Below, piece after piece: positions 1 to 12,500 of a DNA stretch of 64,000 nucleotides. The notes below the pieces were generated by a model. The model was not told the origin of the DNA. It ran no database searches and saw only the letters and a program-made list of their open reading frames with translations. The position numbers and the translations under genes were made by a program. The DNA lies in assembly GCA_905250885.1 (NCBI GenBank), contig CAJNOQ010000064.1:21428-85427 (forward strand), in the 5' to 3' direction. This DNA is from Didymodactylos carnosus. Its lineage: Eukaryota > Rotifera > Eurotatoria > Philodinida > Philodinidae. Numbering within the stretch: position 1 is the stretch's first letter; each line of letters starts with the position of its first letter.

Positions 1-2665
1 TTAATGATGCATATTCAGAAATGTTACGAAATAATTTTATTGATACAAATGGCGAAACAAAATCAAAAATAAACGATATAAATAATAGATGGGAAAAATT
101 ATCAGCATATGTACATGAAACGATGAAAAATGTGAGAATTTTTATTTATATTCTTATTTTTAAAATATAATTAAATCATTTTTATAGCTCAAGTACATGT
201 TAAGTGTTCATGATGATTTTCAATTGACACAAGATTCTCTGGCATTATGGTTAACTGATTTGGATATGTTGTTAACAAATTTAGAACATTTATCAGAAGC
301 CTCACCAATGGAAAAAATACGACAACTTGATGTAAGTTAATTGTAAATGATTATTATTCGATTTATCCAACCGTGCCAGTTAACAAATTATCAGTTTGTC
401 ATGTTTTTACAACAATCCTACAGAATTAAGGATTAACAATATTTTTTATTTTTTACAAAATACGCTTGTCTTTGTATAGTTTCACTAGATTAAGATGATT
501 TTTACAAAGAGTGACAGAGTGAAGTGAATAGACGATTCTATCACTGTCAAAATTGATCTTCATTTTCTATTAGGATATGGATCGTGAGATTCAAGAAAAA
601 CAATCCAAAATCGAATATGTTCGAACGTGTGCCAATTATTTGTTAACAAAAACAGTCGATTTAACAATAAATATAAATGATTTGACAAAATTTTGTCAAC
701 AGTTACGAGATTTATCAAGAAGAATTAAAAAATTAAAACAAAAACTTTTACATATAAACGATGTAAGAATCTTTTTATATTTCAATTGTTTCTATAAAAT
801 TTGAATTTAATTCTTCTATTTTTACCATCTTTAGCGTGATATGGAACGTTTACAATCTCCATCACATATGACATCTTCTCCTTTATCATCCGATTCTGTT
901 ATTTCATTTTCATCACCAAAACGATTTACACCATCACCATTTCGATCACCATCTCCAAGACGATCTCGTCGACAAGAACCAATAAAATCGAAACTGTATG
1001 ATCAATATGCGTTCGGCAATAATCAACATGCACAAGAACTTTTCGCCGATTTTGAAGATGCTCTTTTACAAACAAATAGTGATCTATTGATAAAAGAGGA
1101 AACACTACGAGTACCGACTCCCACGGGTGTTCGTATAGAAGATACATCGAACGACTTTAACTATGTATGTTTAACTCATGTTTTGCTTAATCATTTTATA
1201 TGTTTTATAAATTTTTTTAGAGTCGTGTTATTTCATCATCGCGCCGAAAAGTAGATGCTGTACAGGCCGTTATTACACAAATTGATCGTGAATTAGATCC
1301 TTCAATTAGTAGTGATTTGAATAATGATCCCGTAGTTACCGGTAAGTGTTTGTTGTTGTACATAGATAAATGATATATTCAATGACATATTACAGAGGTA
1401 ATGGGACGCTGGAAGCGTTTACAAACCCTTGCAACAGAGAAAGATGAAAGATTAAAAGTCAATCGAAAACAATGGCTACGTTTCAAAAGACAATTAGAAG
1501 ATTTAGAAAGTGCAGCTCAACAATATACAGACATTAATGGATTCTGTAAGCCGTGTTGTAATTTCAAAAAACTCTTATTGAATAAATGTTAATTTTTTGA
1601 TTTTTTTTCTTTAAGTACCGAGAACTGTTTATTCTCAAGCGGAAGAACATCGCAGTCAAGTTCAACGTTTAGGTAAAAATAATAATATTAGTATTTGAAA
1701 CAGACAATATATTTATCCTATTCATTTTAGATGAATTACAAACATTATTGGAGACTGTCATAGAAACAGCTGATCAATTCAGTGATGGTACCAATGAATC
1801 GTTGATAATTGATCATCGTCTGAACAGTGTTAAGGATAAATTTGGTTTCTTATTTGCAAAAATCGATAGAGAACATCGTGAATTAAAAGTAGATTATTAT
1901 TTTAACTAAAAATATCTATCTATTTATAAATCTTTATTTTATAGAGTAATTTGGTTCAAAGTGAAGAATTAAAGCAGACAATGTCAGGAATTCTAAATGA
2001 ATTAGAACATTTAGAAAATGCGAATAACAGTTTAGAGCCAGTAGATGAAAATGAATTAAATATAACAATCAATCGAACAAAATTACATCGTTTCATTCGA
2101 ATACTAGATGATTTACATATTCTTGAAGATAAACTTTATAATCTTGAAAATCGTTCAGCTCGATTATTATCAGGTGATCAAGCTCGTTTTGTTGGCGATG
2201 TAAAATCAATAACTGATCGTTTAAAATCAATTAAACGCATCGTCGGCATGCATTTGGATCGCTTAGAAAAAACATTAGCAAAACAAGATCGATCAGAAAA
2301 TATTGAAGTAAAACAATTTTATAATTACATGTACATAAACAACAGTTTTCTATTTTTTTAAATTTTTTAGATAAATACTCGCCGTAATATCATGATGAAT
2401 TCACCTTTACGATCATCACAACAGGTAAATTTTATATATTAGGATGTGCTTGTATGTAATCGATATTTATTAAAAAATATGTAGACATCTAAATATGTTA
2501 TTAGCTTTTGATGAGTTGATCTTTTTATTGGTTTATTTAGCGATTATATTACCAGTGATTTTATATCTCATCTTGATCGTACCGTCTTCTGCTCAACAAG
2601 ATGAAGTTTCATATATTTACATACGTACTGGATCGCAATGGACTTTGACTTTTATGAAAAGTTAA
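1..2665 (+). CDS. Nesprin-like spectrin-repeat protein, C-terminal part (5' end off window)
   Basis: Ten exons join in phase: to 131, 190-331, 574-762, 835-1164, 1221-1341, 1396-1545, 1616-1672, 1731-1888, 1945-2307 and 2371-2424. A terminal exon follows whose splice site is uncertain. The product is rich in long amphipathic helices with spectrin-repeat spacing: NRWEKL and LALWLTDLDMLL early, then MGRWKRLQTLA and RFKRQLEDLE. A Ser/Pro/Arg-rich disordered stretch (exon 4, many SPS and SPR steps) separates two helical blocks. Known family: giant spectrin-repeat proteins such as nesprin/MSP-300/ANC-1 link the cytoskeleton to the nuclear envelope through a C-terminal KASH membrane segment. The last 160 bases hold an open frame with a 22-residue hydrophobic stretch and a 27-residue tail, as a KASH end would have, but the simplest splices (acceptors at 2484 or 2540) stop early. 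Dystonin or another spectrin protein is the alternative. Coding is firm; the family name is moderate. Confidence 0.6.
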
Positions 2666-3029
2666 TTTATTTTCTACAATTTTTAATTTTTCTTCTTTTT
2701 ATAAATAGTTGTGGGTGTGTATTAATGAAACAGTTAGCATCATAAAGTTAAAATATGGTATCATAGATAAAGTCGGAAGTAGATTTTACTACTTCATTTT
2801 TAACCGCAATAAATAACAACGTTTTTAATCTGCCCATAGGTATTTGAATGTTTTATTTTTTAACTAAGCTAGGCTATATTTTGTGTGTCTGTGTGTATAT
2901 TTTCTTTTATACTCTAACATTTGTTGAGTATGAAGATGGTAATTAGTGAAATTTATAGATCTATTTAAATTGTACTACACGTTCTACGTCTGTTTTCAAT
3001 CTGTACTATTGTATTTTTATGCTGATAAA

Positions 3030-3035
3030 AATAAA
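3030..3035 (+). promoter_or_regulatory. Poly(A) signal of the nesprin-like gene
   Basis: AATAAA about 365 bases after the last open frame of the upstream + strand gene, in otherwise non-coding AT-rich sequence. It is a likely 3' end signal. Confidence 0.4.
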
Positions 3036-3418
3036 GAATGTAATTACTTAGGATAAATGTAAATGATGTTCTCTTTTTCTAATTATTTTTCTCTTTTATT
3101 TTCTTCGTTGTTTTTTTCCTCTTCTCCTTCATATTGCATGAAAACGCGTTAAAAAAAAAACTTTTTTTATTTTCTATTCTTTTTTGTATTAAAATAATGG
3201 AATTTCAAATTCCTTTCGTCACAAAGATCAATGATAAAATCAAAAATTATTAAAGAATACATATTTCTCAGTCAAAACAGTATCTACTCGTACGAGATAA
3301 TTTTGAGAGACAAAGAGGTTTATTTCAATTAAATTAGCACATTAATCTTTCCGTAAAATTTTTTGGATATAATATACTGTTAAACAAATTATTAAACATA
3401 TATTTCACACAATTAAAG

Positions 3419-3424
3419 TTTATT
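3419..3424 (-). promoter_or_regulatory. Poly(A) signal of the ARID3 gene
   Basis: TTTATT on the + strand reads AATAAA on the minus strand, about 170 bases beyond the ARID3 stop codon. Confidence 0.45.
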
Positions 3425-3593
3425 TTAATCTATATCAAAAATACAATATATAGATACATATCTTCATTACTCATATTAGATAGAATAAAGTAATTGTCTA
3501 ACATTTAAAAAATATTGACTAAAACTTCCATACGAAGTCACAATGAGTTCATACGAACAACATGCAAAACAATATACAATATAAGAATTTTTG

Positions 3594-6500
3594 TCAAACT
3601 GAATTTGCATACAATGTTCCCTGATACGATATACCATTTACTTCGACTGAAATTGTGATCGATTTTTCTTGTTGATCAGAATTGTCTAAAATTTTTAAGA
3701 ATAAAATTCAATGTGTAAAAAATCAACAACAACAAAATTAAATACTGTACCTTTTGCAATTATTTTTAATTTAGTAAATGCGGCCGTACCACTATTGGAT
3801 GGTGAAGAAAACGTTTTTTCACCCATTGAAAGTTTTTTTACTGGACTACAATTTTCATCTCGTTTTAGTGATGGTGATGGTGATAAACTACGTTTTGCAC
3901 GTTCAAACACTTTTGATACCTCTTCAAATGCTCGTGCTTCTTTGTTAGCTCCATTACTATTGCCAAGTTGGTCACGTGAGATAAAGAACGGACGTGCCGT
4001 TGTAAATGCCACATGATGCTGCAGTGAATCATGTCCATGACTATTTTCCACTAAAACATAGAAATTGATCAAATAAGTTTGTAAAGGATCATGATGATGT
4101 TTGAATTATATATACTTTATGCTACACCTACATGTTCTGTTCAATAGTGAACTAGTTAAAAATGATGCTTGTGGTGGTGGAGGTGGTGGCATAATACTCG
4201 GTGGAGAAGAATATTCCTAAATTAAAAATAGTTCATTAATCATAAGTAATGATGATGAAAATTCTACATACAAATGCATAACTAGGTCGTCGTCCTTCAC
4301 GTCGGTTACCCTCGATAGCCGCTTGAAGTTCGCCTGGTGAACTTAACTGTAATTTTTCACATTCATATGGATATAAATATTTCATATATCTAAATTGAAG
4401 AAGAAAATTTATGATGTTCAGTTGAAAATTAGTGAAACAAAACAAATCATTGTCGTTAATTAATATATTCGTGTCATGTCAAAAACAATAGAGCATATGG
4501 GTGGATAGATTTTCAAAGTTTATCTATAATTATTGACTAATGTAGACGGTAGTCTTTTATGAATTGATCTCTGTCTCTATGTATCACTATTGTCTCACTC
4601 ATTATACACCATAAATTTTCATCATCGTTCCACCTAATTGAAAGTAAGCGATGACATATATAATTAATGATCCACTATAGACGTAGACAAAAAGAAAAGA
4701 ATGTGTAATGAATACAATAATGATGTTGATGAAACTAATCTTTCCAGAATTCAAGAAAATAAACATATACTGGAATAGCAAATGTAATTTTTTGTGAAAA
4801 AGAATTTATTTCTACAAAAATTATGATAGAAATGTTAACATTTGATATAAAATAATTTGGAATTCTTTTAGTTAGAAGGATTCACGCAATAGCATCATTT
4901 GCCTCTCATTCTATATTCTCGTATATATAGCTACTTCTATATTATTCTTTAACTTCTTGTATATCAAGCTGTTGTTCTCTAAACGTAGAAGATTGATTAT
5001 ACTATGATTATAATTAACAACGCACGGTTCTTTCTCTCATCTTCTTTATTATAATCATTTATCACTAAATCAGAATAGATTTTATGATATTATTAGTATT
5101 ATATCGGCTCATGTTCCATTACAATTTCCATTATTACTAGAAAAAAAGGAAATAATTCCCTTTTGAGACTTTTAATGCAATCATAATGGAAGGAGGTTGT
5201 TTTTATTCTATACGAAGGCCACTCTAGATACATGCATACAATCGTTTATTACTGTCATAATCAACAAAACCATATTATTTCGCTTAATAATAATTTACAA
5301 CAATTTTTTCCAATAGTAATAATAATAATAATAATAATAGCCATAATGAAATTGATAGAAATAAGTAACTGAGAAAACTATACAGCAAACAGAATTTATT
5401 GTAAACAATTGTTCTCTATGTGTGTGTATAAATGACAACAGGAGTTAGATATATGTAAATAAAGAAGGCTAAGAACATATGTTGTTGAGGATTGGCATTA
5501 AATTTGTTCTATGAACTGACATCTGATGTTCAGTTTTATACCATCAATTCACTAAAGTATTAGATATGTGTATATGTGTGTGTGTGTGTGTGTGTTTTTG
5601 ACAATAATTTTTTCATTATGTAATTTAGAGCGCTAATCTTTCATGACATATATATACATCTACATCTAATTTGAATTTATTAGATGTAGGACAGTTATTT
5701 CATCAACATATCGAAAATACGGTAATGATTATACAAAATTAGATGTACATGTCGTTCATATTACTTACTGTGTACGTAATGTAAAAGCGGCACTTGTTAT
5801 GGAACTAGGTAGATTTAAACCTTTCGTCACTTCACGCCATAATTTCTTGTTAATAACTTCTACAAGACCACCTTTAGATACAACCAGACGAAATAACTCG
5901 TATAAATCAAGTACATGCTTAGCCATTATGGGAATACGATTCACGGGTGTACCTGAAACAAAACAAAGCATAGTTTTTAATGGAAAATTTTATAGGCGTT
6001 CAATCGATACTCGATGAAAACTCAACCAGTTTGATGTTGCTTCTAGATTTGACTATCATGATGATTAGATTTTGATACATTCTATTTGCCAATCTTCGAT
6101 GAAGTTTCACGGAACTCTTGATAATAAACAATCTCTACGTAGTTTAGTTTTTCGTAGGACTTCTTCAAGAGTCGAAAGAATTGTTTGGTTCCTCTAGCAA
6201 GTTTCTCACACTATTCATTCATCATTTTATTCTGTTTCACTCTCCATGCTCTATTTAAACATGTTCACAATTTTCTCTAAATGAGTGATCAATGAGGTAT
6301 TGGCTTCTCTACTAATTTCTAGCCAAAGGCTACAAGGATGGTGAACTACAAGAGATTATCTACTAAGATTGTCCAATAGCAGTATGTTGTTTCTATAATA
6401 TTAACTATTACTTGATTATTCAACAGAACTATATCTTGAACTGCTACCTCTATTGTTGGTTTTTGTTTGTAAAGAAGTTCACACAACGAGAATTTTATTT

Positions 6501-9500
6501 CTATGATTTTTCAACGTTCTAATAATTATTCGTACTCAAAATCTTTAGTTGTAAATTTCGTAATAAGGATATTACGATTATTACGAGGATATGCTTTTCC
6601 TTTTGTGCCTTTGAATTCAATTATATTTGCATTAATATCTGATGAATGTTTTATGTGTACGCAGATATTGTTATCAAAAAAATTTAAAACGAAAAGTTAG
6701 TTTACCATAAACAAGCTGTTCTTTATATTCATCTGTCAACACTCGTCATGTGGCATTCCTTGATATATTTTGAAGATCTTTTAAACGATATCTTATTCTT
6801 AAGAAAAAGTGCTCAAAAAAAAAAGAAAAACTTCCGCTATCATTTTTATTGAACATACTATCATATGACCATTTGTTACAAATGAAAAGATTGTTTCAAA
6901 ATTCACTTTGAACTATATATATATATCCTTTGCTTCCTATTTCTTAGTAAATGTTGAAAACAATATTGAACACACATACAAGTGAAAAGAAATCTCTTTA
7001 TATCCATCACCGTCATTCATCATCATTTTGTGTGTCTTGTGTGCTTGTGCAGATGAAGAAGAAGAAGAATGTAGACACTTAAACAAATTATACTTTTGAA
7101 AACAAAAAAAAATAAAATTGAAGGATTGAAAAGTCATCATCATCATCATCTCTACGTGCTCTAAAATAATATTACCCTACACACTAACCGACTAATTACT
7201 TTTATTTTAACTGAAGTAAAACGAAAAGATATTCTGATGAATGTGTTCTCTTTGATACACACATTCTTCTATACACAAATAACATATTGTTTTTTCATCA
7301 TCGGAAATAAATCGTTGTGAAAATCATCGTTAAAATTAAAAATATCGGCGTACATTGAAAAGTATTATTTAAGTAGCACCTATTTTTAACACATTATTTA
7401 GATAGACATACTTTCGCATTCTGTATTGATTTGTCAAATGAAACAGAGCATCTACTATTGGACAAAAAGATAAAAGAGCAAATATAAACCAATCAAAAAC
7501 AGACAGAAATAAAGAATGGACAAGTGCAAGATTAATTAATGATAAAGCGAGAAAAAATAATGATATTCTCTCGCCCACTACTAAAAATCATATATTTTCA
7601 ATTTTCATTTAAAAAAAAGGAAATGAAGACTGGTACATACCAGCCGGTTTATAAGCGGATGATGGTGAATAATTCATGGCCAAATCGAATAGTTAAAAAG
7701 AAAAAAGAGAAATATTACTTGTCATCTGTAGATACTCTACAAAGCTTAGAGAATGAGAGTCATTAATGATTAACTCAAATACCAAGTTTTATAGAAGTGC
7801 GAAATAGTGAGTCTTAGAAGTATATCAGATTTATTATAAACTGAGCCATACTTCGACTTTCAAAGCAGGCTGAGAATAATTTCAGATGTGGCATGCATTT
7901 GTTTTTTCAAAAATTTTACTTTGAAATATGAGAGTTTTATATTTTTTAGAAAACATTGCGCTGAAATAAAAACAAAAAAAATTTCAAAAAAACAGGATAA
8001 AGGCTATCGACATCTACTTTCTGCACTTCTGATTAGAAACTGATAAGTTTTTTGTTTATACGGACGATATTTAGATAAATGTCTTGACTTCAAAATTAAA
8101 AAAAAATGAAAGAGTAACAATTTTGCTGAGAGCCCTTTGTGATACCTATAACTCAACAAATCTTCAACTTTTTAAGCTCAAAGTTTTAGTGTAAGCTAGT
8201 TAGATGATAACCACTAATCTCTGTAAGTTTCGGCAAAATCGGTTGTAAAACAAAAAAGGTTTTTTCCTGAGGGTCTGGCCCCCTTAACTATTCTGTTATG
8301 TGATGCATAAAGTATCAGAAGATTATTATATTTTTTACTATTTTAGGACTGTTTATATACAGTTTTTTAATAGAAGAAAAATGATTACATTAAAGATGTA
8401 TATATTGCTTTTTTCTAAAAAAACGCTTTTTAATCAATATATTTAGCCTGAAAGCAAATTATTAGACTAAGAGGTCCTTGTTTTCAAATTAACTATTGCA
8501 ATTCTTTTATATTCTTTTCTCTCATTTTATTCACATGATTTACCGAGCTTTACGTTATCTGTCATCTTGTATAAATAAAAATAGTAGATTTAATTAGATT
8601 GCTCATTTTATATTAATCGATCCAACAAAATACACCTTTCGCTCTTTTCATGCTTAAAAAATTTTGACAAAAATGCAGAATTTCTTTTCTCTCAAAACGT
8701 TTCATTCCACTTAATAGAATTATTGATATTTCGTTTAAAATATTAACTAATATGATAATTAAACAAATAAAAAAAATAAAAATTCTATACGTTACCTCGT
8801 TTTTGCATGAAAGAAAACAAATCATCTAAAAATTCTTTTCGTTTTGGTTCGTCGGATAATTCATATAACTAAAATGAAACAAAAGAATTATGATTCAAAA
8901 GCTATTTGAACTTATAGTGTATTAGTTTTAATAAGAAAAGTCACCAAAAACCAAAAAAAAATGCATCAGCCAAGGTATTTCTTTTGTGACGGGATTAAAT
9001 CATTCAGATTCGAGTTTCAATGAATTCCAATTATCTACGTATAACTTAGAGTATACTGTATACACGTACCATCGCAAAACAGAATGGTGAATGAAGAGAA
9101 AACAGGATACATTCAATTGAAGACATATTTTAAGGAACAACTGATGCATCTTCTGTGAGGACACCATTCAATGTGTACCATTCAATGTGTACTGTTGTAA
9201 AACATTGGAAACTAGAACATATTTCAGTACATATCCCATGTATTACTTTGCAAGACTGTTATAGAAATGCAAATAAGGCTGTATTACGGCTACGGCCCAA
9301 CTCAGATACTTTTTTTGCAAATTTACATTCAGTTTTAGTTGTTCTCTTTGATGTTGTCTCATCTTACAAAGTCAATTAGGACGAATTTGTATTTCAATTA
9401 GGAAGCTACGCGTACTACAATTGTATAAACTTCTTGGGATAGTGAAACATACACATTTTTATCCACTCTGTAAAATAATAATGATCAAATTCATCTTTTG

Positions 9501-12500
9501 ATTTATTAAAAGTTGATTTGTTTACAGAGTACGCTTAATTTTTGCCCTCCCAATGTAGTAGACATTTGACAAAAACTTTTTCGTACTATTGGTTCTCCTG
9601 ATGACCATATGAGAAGTAGTAGTTTTCATTACACACCATATGTTTAGTTTGTTCGCTCAATCATTTGAATTTTTTACTAGTAACTAACTACTGGAATCCT
9701 GTTCATTTCGTTGAATGTCGTTAGATATTCCGATATATGTATTATAAATAATTTAATTATGAACAAAATTGATCTTATCGATAGTATAACATTTTTCTCT
9801 CGTTTTTCTATCTTAGATAAGTTAAGGAAGTTAGTGATCAATTTTTCGATAAAATAGTCATTAATTTTATTATTCAAGTTAGAAGAACCAAAAATTTGAC
9901 AAGAAAAAAGAAAATCTATGAAAACTATGAAGACAGTATGTTCATATAAAATTTAATTTTAAATTCTTATTATTAAACGAAGCATGCCTAAACCGTACCG
10001 GATCTTATTTAGTTTATCATTCTGTTATATTTATTATTAAATCACCTTAGTATATAAAGAAAAAGTTAGTTTATTATACTAATGATGATAATGATGATGA
10101 GTAGTATAAATTTGATAGAGAGAAAATTTAGTCTTTTAGACAAATAAATTATTATAACATTGTTCTCCTTCTCTCTCTATCTTAGATACAGAAGTTTCTC
10201 TTTTTTATTTTTATTCTTTGGTTCCGGACCTATTCTCTGTATGTAATTGTGATAAATGAAGCTTTTCACGTCTATATATCTATATGGGGGTGTGCATTTT
10301 TTTCGTTTTATGCTCGATTTATTCTCACAAAAAATAAAAAATAAAAACGATTGATTGATAACTCGATTTATTTATGTATGTACATGGACTCTTTCTGTTC
10401 GAAGTTCATTATCATCATTATTTTAATATTCCATTCGATACATTTCTAGATATTAAAATAAGCTATTTTAAAAGAAGCGAAAAAAAAAATAAGAAAAAAT
10501 AACTACACAAGACGTGTCCTAAATATGAGAACAACATTTTTTCTTTTCGACGTAAACTATATGATTATTTTTATCAAAATCAATTCATTCTACTTTAAAA
10601 AATAACTAAGTAATATCTTTCCAACATCGCAAAAATAGAAACAATTTTTTATTTTATTTTTTTTTTAAGACAATTAATACTCTAGTACATCAAAATCTTC
10701 TATCCTATAAATTCTATTAATAGTCGAAAAAAACGGCGCATACTTAAACATCTTTCTTCTGTCTTCTACTATAATAAAATATATGATATTAGTATCACAT
10801 TTCTACAAGAAAATATTAGAAATTTGAAAATTTATACACTTTTAGATTTGACTTTTTTTAATCTACTCAATTCTAAACAGTAGAAATAGTAGTAGAATAA
10901 GTAGTAAATATGTGTATATAGCACGAGCAATTTATAAAAATTGTTTGATTGAATGTTGTCAGTCAGTAGCATAGCAGAATATTTATATCGTTAACGTGTG
11001 GAAACAACTACATTGTAGATAAAATATGGATATATATATACATATATATATATATTGTATGATGATGATGATTATTATTTGGTTTGGATAACAATTTGGT
11101 TCGCATCAGTTCAAATGTTGATGTAAACAGTAGACAGAGTAATTATTTTAGATTGAGATTGTTGTCTGTTATAGATGCAGAGAGAAAGAGAGAGATTTAT
11201 GAATATAATCATCAGGGACAATCAACAAACGATTGTTATTTCCTAGTATATGGCTATGCAAAAAATTTCTTTTATCACTCACAATCTTTCCTTTTTTTTT
11301 TTTCTTTCCACTTTAATTATTATACGTAAATAGCGGTGTCTCACAATAACATGAACAACTTTTCTGATCGAATTTTAATTAATCAACGGAACCATACGGC
11401 TACCTCAATAAAGTTAATGGAAAAATAACTTGGATTTATATCAATAATTATTTGTCGATTGTTTACCAAAAAAAAGGAGATGGATATCCATAATAAAGAA
11501 AGATGACTCAATAATAAACAATGTTTAATCAAGTACTATTTCGCAAAAAATATCTCATTTTTGATAATGAATAAAGTACATTCATTAAAGTAGATAGAAT
11601 TTAAACACCATCTCAAAAATAAAATATACAATTATTAAGGAAGTTTCATGCGATAAAAAAAGTAATATACAAAGTGACAATATGTTGCAGTCGAAGACAA
11701 CATTCTTTTTTGACAAGAAAAAAACAATTAGAATTGTTTTCAACCTTAAAGTCGTCATTGTTCAGATGGATACAAAAGAAGCCTTGAATATGAAACAAAA
11801 TGGTGCGCATGTATCTAAACTATGATCGGCTACCATCTGTTTTTTAATATACATATTAAAACAGCAATCAAATATTAATCAATATCCCTAAAGCATTTAT
11901 TATAATTATTATTATTATTATTCCTATTATTATTCTCTTTAGTTGATGTTCACCAATAATGAGTGTTCATTAACTTGTTCATAGAGACTCATTATGAAAT
12001 TAAAACAAGTTTGATCTTCAATGTTTTTTTACTTTTCTAACGAATATCCGTAATCTAACTATAATAAAGTTGTATCATAATCGGTAACTTCAAACTATTT
12101 CTCAAGAAAATAATTTAATAAAGAGCGGAATGTTCTGTTTACAAAACATTATCGGTACATGATAGTCTATTCTGTATTAATTTAAAAATAGGCATATGAG
12201 TTTAGTAAAGTGGTCCTATGCGACTAATTGATATAGTGTTGAAGAGAGAGAGAGAGAGAAATGGCATATACTAATAATGCTTCGTTTTGTTTCTAATATA
12301 TCTAAATATTTTTTATGAGCAAAACTCCTCGATTAAGCTTTCTTCCAACAGTTAATAGCTACTTTGATTTCATATGTTCATATATCATAAATGACAAATT
12401 GCTTTTTCTTTTCTTCCTTTTTCTTCTTCTCTTATGAATGTATCTAAGGGAGAAATAGATCCCGACAGGCAATTAGTAATGACATGCTGCCCAGCGTTAA

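Larger units (their letters stand above)
2666..3593. other. Convergent intergenic region with both 3' UTRs
   Basis: Non-coding stretch between the 3' end of the nesprin-like gene and the 3' end of the ARID3 gene on the other strand. It holds one AATAAA for each strand and T-rich tracts. Nothing else is seen. Confidence 0.6.
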
